NCBI RefSeq assembly: GCF_910592395.1
Contig: NC_088315.1
Location: forward strand, 5,022,501 to 5,086,500
Length of the DNA: 64,000 nucleotides
From: Lineus longissimus
Lineage: Eukaryota > Nemertea > Pilidiophora > Heteronemertea > Lineidae
Direction of reading: 5' to 3'
Both the position numbers and the translations under genes were made by a program. Under the pieces are notes generated by a model. That model saw only the letters and a list, made by a program, of their open reading frames with translations. It did no database searches and was not told the DNA's origin. The first letter of the stretch is position 1. Each line of letters opens with the position of its first letter. This document shows, piece by piece, positions 1 to 15,063 of the stretch.

Positions 1-1316
1 GCAAATTGTAGTTTTTATGCCAGATTTACGACTCAATCAGCTGTGGGATCAGAAAAGCTGGCTCCGTGTACAAAAACGACAAGTTGACAGATGATTGTCA
101 ATTGTTTGTTATTTCGGCAAGGTCTTACCCATTGGTGATTGGCCTGTGACTGCTCACGCGCACACTTCTGAAACCTGTACCGGGATACCAAGACTGCGGT
201 CATTATGCCACTGACGAACAATTCTTAATTTTGTTTAAAGCGTGGTGCTCAAGATTGGACCTTCGAGCGCTATCCCTTCCCTCAGCAGTGAGCATATCGC
301 GCATCGCCCGAGGTCAGGATTGCTCACAGCATCACAACGCTCGCGGACAAAGCCTGCGCAGCGATACCAGTCACTCAATCCACTTACGCACAATATCACG
401 GAGCAAACAAACCCATTTGATCCACTAAAACCTCTGCAGACTCCTTCATCTTTTGTTGATGTTAACACGTTTACAAATTTTCACTGAAATCTCGACCTTT
501 GAAACGATAATTGGCCGAAGATTGCCTCAAAACTCAATTGGTAATTTAATCGGCCCTACACTTTGCGCATCCACTCTCGGCAGTGATGTCACATAAGGTT
601 GGCAAAATATAAACCACTCACTTTTGAGTGATTCTCGTAATCTTGTTGCAACATCCAAAGATGGGGTTTAACTCGTTGTGCAGGAGCATGTTCGGGAAAT
701 TCCGTGATCGAAGTGTCTTCTACTCGGCTTCGGGAGTTTTCGGCAAAGGCGACAAATTTACATTTGGTTAAATTTTGCGAATCATAGAGTGATATTACCA
801 TAACTCTCTCGTAGCTAAAAAATTATTATGTCGATTCTCAATGAAAATTTTCCGAAATGCCAGAACCTGGCTCTTTATTCACAGTTTGCAGTCTCTATCG
901 CGAATTCGAGTGTGCTGCAGTTGCTGCCGCGGCTGACTCTGACATCACGATCGATACCAGAGTCTATGACAACGGATGACATCTAGGAGAACGGAGATGA
1001 ACAAACTTGCTACCTTCTGTTGTTGCTTTCATCTGATTTCGTTCCTCTGTCTTTGTGTTTTGCTGCTATTTGTGCGATGGTGCAAAAGGTAAACAAAGCA
1101 CTTTTGTATTTCAGAGCAATGGAGAAAACTGGTGTCAGCTTTATTTTGAAGTAATTTTGTGTTTCAGGAATCAGACACCACATCCATCTTGCATTTGTTG
1201 CCAAAGGAAGAAGATGGAGGAATTTGTCGTCTGCTTTATTTTGTATTGTTTACGTCACTTCCGTCAACGTTCGTCTGCATGTTGTTTTCATACGTCATAT
1301 CCGTTTTGTATTGCAG
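1..1316. other. Non-coding sequence 5' of the first visible Pax6 homeodomain exon (probable intron)
   Basis: No reading frame here resembles the Pax6 paired domain or linker. The open frame that runs into the first Pax6 exon from about 1055 is intronic upstream of the AG at 1315-1316. The exon coding the paired domain must lie before base 1. No repeat was recognised. Confidence 0.7.
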
Positions 1317-5322
<4,006 letters not shown>

Positions 5323-6090
5323 CCTTTGACCATGTTTGGTGACCTTGAACACTAAAAGTCCCGGATGAAGCGAAAAGGCATCATTGGGTGACGTTTGAAA
5401 TGAACTCTTTTTGTGCAATTGGCATGGGAATTCGATTTGAAGGAAGGAACATTATCGATGTGAAACTGGTTAGTTCACGAGTGACAATTCGGGAGGATGA
5501 CGTCATTTTGGTACTAGGGTGTCAAGCCATGACAAGACAATTCAGGGATGGATAAATGGACCTAATTAATGGGCACATTTACATATCAGAATCCAAACTT
5601 TTGTTGAAGATGTGTCAGACGTTGTCTGAGTAAACTCAGATTGGTATAAAGACTATAAAAAGACAATATTAGGCTCAAATGTGCTTTAAGGATTCAAAGA
5701 GCCAAAAAGACAATTTTCAATGACCAGCATTGTTCAATGCATGTAAATTAGTATAGTACATTTCATAGTGGTAGTCACGTGTCTATAGTAGTTACTATTC
5801 ATATGAAGAAGCTTATTGTATATTTGTTTTGTAATGTTGAAAGTACTGTTGGTTTCGTGAAGACGACATGGTAGGCTTACAGCTGTCTCAGTCTCCGACA
5901 GCAGAGTTCTTTCTCCCGTTTTGGAGAATTAGCCCAGCATCTGGTACATTTTTCTAATTTCTCAACCATGACAATGTGAAATGGACCCAATCTTGCCAAT
6001 CTTTTGGTCTGATTTTCATTATCTGCATCTATTCAAGTCTAAACCTTAATCTTGTAAATAAAACAAGTGAATATTGCATAATATGAAATT
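5323..6090 (+). other. Pax6: Pax6 3' UTR (minimum extent)
   Basis: Sequence after the stop without a competing frame. A canonical AATAAA is found at 6057-6062, giving a UTR of about 750 bp. A second AATAAA at 8594-8599 would allow a much longer form ending just before the satellite. Confidence 0.55.
6057..6062 (+). promoter_or_regulatory. Pax6: Candidate Pax6 polyadenylation signal AATAAA
   Basis: First canonical hexamer on the + strand I found downstream of the stop codon. An alternative lies at 8594-8599. Confidence 0.5.
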
Positions 6091-8689
6091 CTCGCGAGAT
6101 CTCAAAAATTCTCACGTCACCTTGCGAACTATCAAGAGATTTCGTTATAATTTCATCATAGAAATACACTGTTCTTGGCAAAATACTTTTCAAAATACAG
6201 TGCTTAGAAATCTCACCAAATCTCTTGATATCTCGTAGGATGTCGAGAAATATGGAGAGTCGCTGGAAATAGACATTCACCCACAGCCGTGGTCCATAGG
6301 TTCAGGGACAAATCAACAAAATGCTCAGCATCCTTATCTACAAAAGCAAATAACAAAGCGTAAATCATTCACTGCAGACGAGTTTGTGACGTCCTCAACT
6401 GAATTCGACTGCTGGGAATACCAAACATTGCTGCATTTATTTATCGCTAACTTGTGTACTATTTATTAAAAATCTATAAAAATTATCAGTGGTTTCGGGG
6501 ACAAATTTGTTGGTACTTCTGTTCATATGAGGACGTCACAGTCTCCACATATGGAAAAAAAGCGATTGTAGCTTGTTACGCAATGCCATTTCTCATTTAT
6601 GCATCAGAAGGATAAAAGAGTCAACATCTGTTCAGTCTGACAGTGACTGTTTTGTCACTTTTGGTGATGGGGGGAGGTCACGCTTTTTAGCTATGAACAC
6701 CACTAATTCTTCTGACGACAGAAACTAATTTCCATTTCAAAACCAGCTCGCATTTGAAGTTTTGCCCAGATCTTGCCGTATAAGGACACTTCATGCAACA
6801 TGATGTATAAGTCTATCTGATAGTTTAACCTCTATTTTGATAGCTCATGTTCTATTTGTTAGCCAAATGACTATTTTTCTCCTTTTTTCTCTCAGACACT
6901 GATAGCAGTAATTTTATCGTGATTTATTTATTTGTGTGTTTTACGTTATCCAAGAGAATACTCGACTTTTTCACTTTTAGTGATGAAGATTTAGCAAACT
7001 AGACCAGGATATGGATAGGTAAAACGACTGTTCAGCATTGTCTCAAATCCGATGAAGATAGCAGCCTCCGGTCATCCAGCCGTAGATCACACTCAAGTTC
7101 GGTTAGTTTTGGGTGTGTATCGACGGTTGAATGACTGAGCGTAGAGCGACTAAAAACACTTGTGTTTGCGATATTAGTTTGCAAAGATTAGAAACTGTCT
7201 ACTTACTACAGTTGTATGGTCTTGTAGTATGCATAGCTATTTTGGACCGGATAGGCCAGTTCTCGTCTTGAAAAGAAATCTCAATTCACTTTTGTAAACC
7301 CATCCAAGATGGCCGAACATCGAACTTTTGTTAGACTTCGTGTGTGTGCTTTTTAGTTACGTAATCTCAACGTCACGGTGCAATACTAAAAAATATGTAT
7401 AACTGTACTTAAAGTAGTTTTGGATTAAGTTAACTTTGGAAGGCTAATGTACTCTCTGGTGAGCAATGATACAGGAGAAGGCGCCAGGAAGGTCGGGGAA
7501 ACGAAAGACCATATTTTGGTTGGTACAAATCAAATTGACCGAAAAAGCCATTTAGCTGCATGAAGTAAATAACAGACTCCATTTTGAATTGCCCTTCTAT
7601 TTCATGAAAACCGCCCCCTCCTATTTTGGAGTCCTGGCGCTGCACATTCGTTACTCGAAACTATTGGTCATGGTCATCTTTTTTCCATGGTGAGGTTTTA
7701 AAACGAAAATCTTGCATTCTCAGATTCCACAAGTCTTGCCTCCCAATCTTATTGCTTTCTAATTCTAATGCAATTGGTTGCCAAAAGTATGTATTTTAAC
7801 AAATGTCCGTTGTATTTCTATGAAAGGAATCTGTTGCAAAACGGTTATAGAAATGGGGAGTTTTGAACGGCCCAGTAAAACCATAATACGGGAATAAGCT
7901 CTCATTAAAAAATCAAATCAGTTTCGAGGACACCATACAGTGGCAAAGCACTCAATTAATGTTTATCCTACGAATGTCATCACCATTATCACTTTTCCAG
8001 ATGTATTGTATAAAACAATCTAAAACACTCAATCAACCACTGCTACGGTAGGCATGGAAGATTCCGTAGTGTTCGTCACATAACATTTCATTCATAGCAC
8101 TGTTTCGATTCCTTTGTCTGGTTCACTACATGGCTGAGCTACAAGCACAAAGTAATCCCCGGTCTTATTCTCACATTGAGTCATCTAAAAACATGGGTTA
8201 CTCAACCAATCATGTATTCCAGATACCATAAGACTTCTGACAACGGCTTTAGCTATGGGAGGGGATTGGGGGGCGAACTTTCGTACATAAATGTATTGCC
8301 AATACTCAAATGTAAACAAGTCACGTACTCCCTAACCTTGTTCCAACAGTTATTTCATAATGCTTCACATGAATATTGCATAATAAGTCAACCTCTGACG
8401 ATGAGGTTGCTATCAGAAGTTGTTACTTCTATCGTCTGCCAAACCGGACGTCAGCGCAATGCAACATTGGTGCAACATTGGATGACGTATCTCATTACGC
8501 ATTGCGTTGATATCTCGGCGGAGTTCTACAAAGCTCTCAAAGATCTACATTATTCAACAGTACGTTTTTCATAGCTGTGAGCCAAAATAATTAAATAAAA
8601 ATTGTGTATCGCAACATAATGTCAATAAAATTCTATCGAATAATCTAAATAACATTATACGTTCATTTTGTCTATTTCCAACGATACTG
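6091..8689. other. Intergenic or long Pax6 3' UTR, no gene recognised
   Basis: AT-rich sequence with only short chance frames, the longest being 132 codons at 8176-8574 with no family resemblance. The arms atcaagagattt (about 6130) and aaatctcttgat (about 6214) could form a weak hairpin. Confidence 0.6.
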
Positions 8690-8920
8690 GCTGTTTCGGG
8701 GAGGGAACTCTATCATCCCCTCCCTGGAGTTCCTCATGTACCTGAGACACCATCAGGTGCCTTCTGGCTTTGGCAGCTTCTGTTGCACTGTACTCTCCAA
8801 GTAAGCCTTGGAGTTCCTCCTGTCCTTGGGAGATCATCAAGACCCCTCTGTCAGCCTCTGGGGGAGCCAATCCATCACCCTAGTAAGGCTACGAGTAGCT
8901 CAGGTACCACGGACACCATC

Positions 8921-9036
8921 AGGACGTTCTACTGTTGGTAGAAATTCTATCTCGCAGAACTCTTGAAGACCAGCCCGAGTATCCTTTGGTTGTGAACCCG
9001 ATTCCACTCTCTACCCATACTTGAGCAGGCATCCCT
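8921..9036 (+). repeat. Satellite flank block, copy A
   Basis: About 115 bp starting aggacgttct and containing cttgaagaccagcccgagta. It matches 10745-10857 in direct orientation with few differences. The two copies bracket the central run of 117-bp units. Confidence 0.85.
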
Positions 9037-10744
9037 ACACAAGTCCAAGTCCATACCCTTTTGTCATTTGTGGAGCCTCTCACTGTGGTTTTGAAGGAAG
9101 GCCCAAGCACTCTTACTAGGCAACTCCAGTAGCCTAATCAGGCAACCTTCTTGGTGTATTCATGTACCTGAAGGTCCTCATATACGTTGGACAGCATCAG
9201 AACTGACCCTTCTACCTCTGGTAAGGCCTCTGTCTCCATGGCCAAGGACCCTCGGCACCTCCAGTAGACTGCTCAAGCAGCCTACCCAGGCAACCAGTAA
9301 CTTGTGTTCCTGAGGTTCCCTCCAGTACCTGGGACAGCATCAGGACCCTCCTACGCTAGAAAGGCTTCTATTTCTATGTCCAAGGACCATTGGCCCCTCA
9401 AGTAGCCTGCTCAAGCAGCCTACTCGGGCAACCAGTAACTGTACCTGGGACAGCATCAGGACCCTCCTACCGCCAGAAAGGCTTCTATTTCTATGTCCAA
9501 GGACCATTGGCCCTCAAGTAGCCTGCTCAAGCAGCCCACTCGGGCAACCAGTAACTGTACCTGGGACAGCATTAGGACCCTCCTACCGCTAGAAAGGCTT
9601 CTATTTCTATGTCCAAGGACCATTGGCCCTCAAGTAGCCTGCTCAAGCAGTATGCTACTTGGACTACCAGTAATTCGTGGACCTTAGGTAGCGAATATAC
9701 GCGGGACAGCATCAAGACTGACCCCTCTACCCCTGGTAATGCTTCTGTCTCCATGGCCAAGGACCCTTGGCACCTCCAGTAGACTGCTCAAGCAGCCTAC
9801 TTAGACTACCAGTAACTCGTGTTCCTGAGTTACTTCATCTACCTGGGACAGCATAAGGACCCCTCTGCCGCTGGTAAGTCTTCTATCTTGTGTCCAAGGA
9901 CCATTGGCTCCTCAAGTAGCCTGCACAAGCAGCCTACCCGGGCAACCAGTAACTTGTGTTCCTGAGGTTTCCTCGAGTACCTGGGACAGCATCAGGACCC
10001 ATCTACCGCTAGAAAGGCTTCTATTTCTATGTCCAAGGACCATTGGCCCCTCAAGTAGCCTGCTCAAGCAGTATGCTACTTGGACTACCAGTAATTCGTG
10101 GACCTAAGGTAGCGAATATACGTGGGACAGCATCAGGACTGACCCCTCTACCCCTGGTAATGCTTCTGTCTCCATGGCCAAGGACCCTTGGCTCCTCAAG
10201 TAGCCTGCTCAAGCAGCCTACTCGGGCAACCAGTAATTGTACCTGGGACAGCATCAGGACCCTCCTACCGCCAGAAAGGCTTCTATTTCTATGTCCAAGG
10301 ACCATTGGCCCCTCAAGAAGCCTGCTCAAGCAGCCTACTCGGGCAACCAGTAACTGTACCTGGGACAGCATCAGGACCCTCCTACCGCTAGAAAGGCTTC
10401 TATTTCTATGTCCAAGGACCATTGGTCCCTCAAGTAGCCTGCTCAAGCAGCCTACTCGGGCAACCAGTAACTGTACCTGGGACAGCATCAGGACCCTCCT
10501 ACCGCTAGAAAGGCTTCTATTTCTATGTCCAAGGACCTTTGGCTCCTCAAGTAGCCTGCTCAAGCAACAGGCTACTTGGACTACCAGTAATTCGTGGACC
10601 TTAGGTACCGCATATACGTGGGACAGCATCAGGACCATCCTATCCGTAGTAAGGTTTCTATCTCTATGTCCAAGGATCCTTCGCACCTCACGTTGCCTGC
10701 TCAAGCAGCCTTCTTGGTGGAACTCGTCTACCTGGGACAGCATC

Positions 10745-10857
10745 AGGACTGTTCTTGGTAGAACTTCTATCTTGCAGAACTCTTGAAGACCAGCCCGAGT
10801 ATCCTTTGGTTGTGAACCCGATTCATTTCTCTACCCAGACTGGGGTAGGGATCCCTA
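10745..10857 (+). repeat. Satellite flank block, copy B
   Basis: Direct repeat of 8921-9036, sharing cttgaagaccagcccgagta and tttggttgtgaacccgattc. It marks a higher-order arrangement of the array. Confidence 0.85.
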
Positions 10858-10960
10858 GCCTGCTCAAGCAGCCTACTCGGAGTACCAGTAACTCGTGTAT
10901 TTTAGGTGCCTCATGTACGTGGGAGAGCGTCAGGCCGGAGCCTATTCGTCATTGAAACAT

Positions 10961-13444
10961 CTCACATACCTCCCTGTTGTACCCGATACAGCTCACGGAC
11001 CCTTTTAGAGACCAAATTCGGCTGTGATTACGGCTGCTCCTCCGCGTCGCCGACTTGGACGGTGAAGGATATCAGACTCGAACAATGAGACCGGCCCGAC
11101 ACAGGTCACCGGGGAAGTTGGCTCGGCCAGGGTGCCGAGTGTGAACACCCGAGTCCCATGCCAGCTCGTGCAGGGCGAGATGATCCCCGGTAGTCCGACG
11201 CCACGGACTCTGCCGCGTCTCGACCATCACTTTGGGCCGGTGCGACCGATACGACATCATATTAATCTACCACATCTACAAGGACAACTCTTGCAGGACT
11301 TGACTGGCAATACAAACCTGCTGTCGCCCACCATTCATGAAAATAACCTATAATCACTGGCCACCCTGCTGGGATATCACGCCATTGATGACGACTGCGG
11401 ACAAAGGCACAAGAGAGGGGTGGTCACTTCGCATACGGCAACAGCCTGTCTTGGGACATGGCCGATTCCGAACATATAATATCAAAAAGCATCCCAGTCT
11501 AACTTTACAGCAGTAGATACCATAAAGAAGCATATAATTACTCCTCAGTCTATTTCATCCCATGCTGTGAAATGATAGTTCAAGAAAGCTAATTTGATAA
11601 TCTGGCATACATAGTAATTTGGTCTCGTATGGAATGATACAAATGCTTCTTAAAAAATAGGCCAGTAGTTAAATGGACCCCGGGTGTCCTGTGTTCGATT
11701 GGTGCCAGCCGGAGGGGCTTGCGAACCTGTAAAGACCTGCAGTGAAGACCTCGTAACAGTGTTTTTGATATACCCCGCTCTCGATGTGTCCAACCGATAT
11801 CTGACTCGATATTTCATCAGTAGGTGTAATAAAAACCCTGAATTGTTGATGCTGGCTGATTTGTTTGTCCTTAGAACTTATAAACGACGAAATGTCTCTT
11901 TCAATGGTCCTGTCCCAACCTCCTGGTTGTGACATTGTCATTAAAAGACAGTCAGAAATTGACAGTCAGAAATCCTATTTTATCTCTGTATTTTCCTCTT
12001 GCCTGGCGCAAGAAGCTGGTGATGCTATTACCACGTCAACGTTACCCTCAGCGTGTCTACTCTTTCCCTTCTATGAAGGCGAGGGAAGGTGAAAATTGTT
12101 GTACCTAAGTTGTTTCAGAGCAGATGATGATGAAGCACTATGTTGAGTGGGTGCAAAATATCACGCCCTCAGATAGAGGTCAGCGAAAATACTGAATAGG
12201 TGCATAAGTTTGCAAAGCGAAAAAGGAAGTGAGAAATTCAGAGGGGCAACAGGCCTGTCAGAGTTTGTAGCCATACATGTATCACCTAGTGATGATTCTG
12301 CAAGGTCTGCATGGCCCAATTTAAACTGCGTCGCATCTGTCACAAACCATGGCGAAAGTTCTAAACGACAATGACAACCGCACCATAAAAGATGTCCGCA
12401 AGTGTGAACTGGACAATGGAAAAATAAAACAAGAAGCTGAATATTGTTCCAGGATAATTGAATATATTATATTTGTTCGAGAATAACGTATTTGCGCCTG
12501 GGGCCATATCGCGGCGGGGACGGTCCTCCAGCCGCATCAGCTGGCTCGGGCCCTCGGGCGATTCGAAACCATTCACGACTCCGTCAACGCCTTTGGCTCC
12601 AGTTGGCTCTCAGCATTTAGTAACAAACCGGTAAAGAAAACTACCCCGGCTTTATAACCCTGCGTTATTTCATGGTTATTTCGCCCTGGGGTAGTGCAGT
12701 TGAGGCAAGGGTGACTTTTTGACCGCCTAAATGGTTTGATAGTGATATGGTCCGCCTTGAATGCCGAAAACGGCCGTAAATTATTAAACCACCACTGGGG
12801 ACCAAAGTTTATTATCTAAATCACATGGAACCGACTCTTATGGTCTTAGCAGCAAACATTGATAATCATTTTGGATGGACAATTTTGATAATCGGTCTTG
12901 ACCTATAATTATCTTGTTATAACTTCACCATCATTTCATATAATGATAATTGATATGGTTTTATGCTCAGGAATTGTGTTTTAATTGGCGTCGTGAATTC
13001 CTTCAATGCTTTGTCTTGGATGTGACTTTGGGCCTGCGGTTTTGGACCAGGGGTCAATCTGTTGGTTGAGTCTGTAGGGGTCCCTTGGGAAGACTTGGTA
13101 GGAGTCTGCTTCCATGGACATTAGCCAGGCTTGATACGACCTGGAAATGTATCCTGCATCTGCATTACTTTGGAGGTGTGTCATTAAAAAGCAATTACCT
13201 AAGATGAATAATGTCACATCTAGCTTATAATGGGAGAGACAGAACAATCATATGAGGTATTCTGTTCGACACACAACCAATGTCTTCGTGACTATCACAA
13301 CCCTTACTTAATTTTGACAGCCTGTACGGATAAGATCAATTTGTGAGGAACCGAGGTGGCCCCGAAGACACTCGCTGAGACTAGCACACTGAACATGTCA
13401 TTACGAGGCAGAAAGGACAACGCGAAATGTCATGTCATGTCATG
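10961..13444. other. Intergenic sequence, GC-rich at its left end
   Basis: 10970-11260 is clearly richer in G, C and CpG than the surroundings and is open in several short frames, with no recognised protein. The rest is ordinary AT-rich sequence. A short (TCATG)n tract lies at about 13428-13447. No gene recognised. Confidence 0.55.
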
Positions 13445-13738
13445 TCACAAGAGACATTTTATCATATAAGGAATGTCACATCTGAGGCCACACAGCTGTG
13501 AATGTGAGGAATCATCAGATGGACAGGGTCACATTCGGTTATTTTATCTGGGGAGACTTACATGCTCAAGTGACATTCGGTCATTGGGGAATGATACATT
13601 CAGTGAGCAGAGTAGTGAATATGTGGAATCATTAGATGGACTGGGTCACATTCGGTTATTTTATATGGGAAGACTTACATGCACAAGAGGCATTCGGTCG
13701 TGGGGGAATGTCGCATTCAGGGAGCAGAGCAATGAATA
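13445..13738 (+). repeat. Tandem duplication, period 117 bp, about 2.5 copies
   Basis: Two adjacent copies, 13505-13621 and 13622-13738, both contain ggtcacattcggttatttta and gacttacatg; a partial third copy precedes them (aggaatgtcaca at about 13469). It is unrelated in sequence to the 8.7-11 kb satellite, although the period is the same. Confidence 0.85.
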
Positions 13739-14957
13739 TCGGAATGGCCGTGATGGTCCCACAGACACTGGTTGTGACTGAAAGCGCATGTCCACATTCA
13801 ATCGTGCCAATGGCAAAATGCTGCACAAACTTGAAACAGTTGTGATATTCAGACGTGAATAGACACGAGTGACTGCGAACAGTCCTCATTAGATATCACA
13901 ACCTATCACAAATAACATATCCACACTTTTGTCCTGCCAACACCTGTTGCTGTATCATGCTGGCATATTAGTCCATGTTCTTGTTGTTCCGAGAAATACC
14001 AGAGACAACAGCTTGGGATGCTGGTCGATTGCCTGATTGACAGGCTTGAAAAGAACACTACGGGCATTAAAATCAACCCACATCACTAAGAATATAGGGC
14101 ATCAATCTGATGTTTATGTATTTGCAGAAACACAGCTTTGGTTTAAATACATGTATGCCGATGAAGTCCAGATTTATAACTGTAAAGATACGGGTGTTAA
14201 CCTGTTGGGGTATTGACGATATCAGAACTTTCAGCTGCAGTTTTCGGTCCATCGCATTTTAGCTGTCAGAAAAGAAGCATTCCCCACCCCAGAACGGTTG
14301 ATAAAATGACAACAATGGTCCTCTTTTCGCCCTCCTTTGGGGAAAGTGTCTTTCGTAGCATGTGTGGGTCCTGAAAAAAACTGACATTTGGAATCATACC
14401 TAGTTGATTAGATCTACATTATATGTTATTGTACTTGCTAATTGTTTCACAATGGCAGGTTGTACAATAGACATGTTCAACGTCCTTGTAAAGACTTTGG
14501 CGTGGGATATATAAGGGTTCACTGTCGTCTTACGCTTGCAGTTAATTCAAATTACGCACATGTATCACCGTTCCTTGTTGCATAATATTTTGGTGCATGG
14601 ATCATGTAATGTATTCTCTTAACTATTAGTCGTAATGATTGGCATTTAATGACCTCACTTATTATACATCACAGCGCCGTGCGGAAGTAGGCCTACATGT
14701 AAGAAACGAAAAGTTGTCTCGGGTCACAACAAGGAAAGCCATAAGGACATCGTCACAGCCACGTCGTATGGAGGACAAAGTTACAATTGCAAAACTCCTG
14801 CTGAACTGTTGTTAATGGGGGTTAACACGAAACGAAGTGGTTATACTGAAATATAAATCTCAGATAGTCGTTAGCTAATAGTCGATATCACTAAACTATC
14901 AAGCAGATTACACCTGGTAATATTCGATGAAACCACATGAGGTAGGATGCTGGGTTT
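13739..14957. other. Intergenic sequence, nothing recognised
   Basis: AT-rich, with short chance frames only. Confidence 0.55.
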
Positions 14958-15063
14958 ATATGAATAGAGACCAGTCAATGCTTTACTGGAAACTCCATGT
15001 ACATTAACACCAGGCCCTTACTTCAAAAACTGAAGACAAAGCACTAAAAGTCTTTATTCATAT
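14958..15063. mobile_element. MITE family copy 1
   Basis: Starts atatgaatagagacc and ends agtctttattcatat, which are inverted with respect to each other. The interior shares aaactccatgtacatt and ca(g/c)taggcc-like sequence with the copy at 27873-27977. About 106 bp, non-coding. Confidence 0.75.

Larger units (their letters stand above)
8690..10960. repeat. Satellite/minisatellite array, unit about 117 bp
   Basis: Head-to-tail copies recur every 116-117 bp. The marker aaggcttctatttctatgtc begins at 9361, 9478, 9594, 10014, 10276, 10393 and 10509, with more divergent units between and on both sides (roughly 8690-9300 and 10600-10960). Neighbouring central copies are nearly identical. 117 bp is 39 codons, so one frame stays open on each strand, giving 247 codons at 10043-10786 (+) and 230 at 10051-10743 (-). 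These are leucine/serine-rich periodic translations without a plausible start, splice signals or known domain. I read this as satellite DNA, not a gene. Confidence 0.9.

Noticed and set aside
1055-1316. Upstream extension of the frame leading into the Pax6 homeodomain exon
   Set aside because: It lies before a good acceptor and does not match Pax6 linker or paired-domain sequence; it is intronic.
10043-10786. 247- and 230-codon open frames on opposite strands
   Set aside because: They are translations of the 117-bp satellite (39-codon period), with no start context, domain or splice structure.
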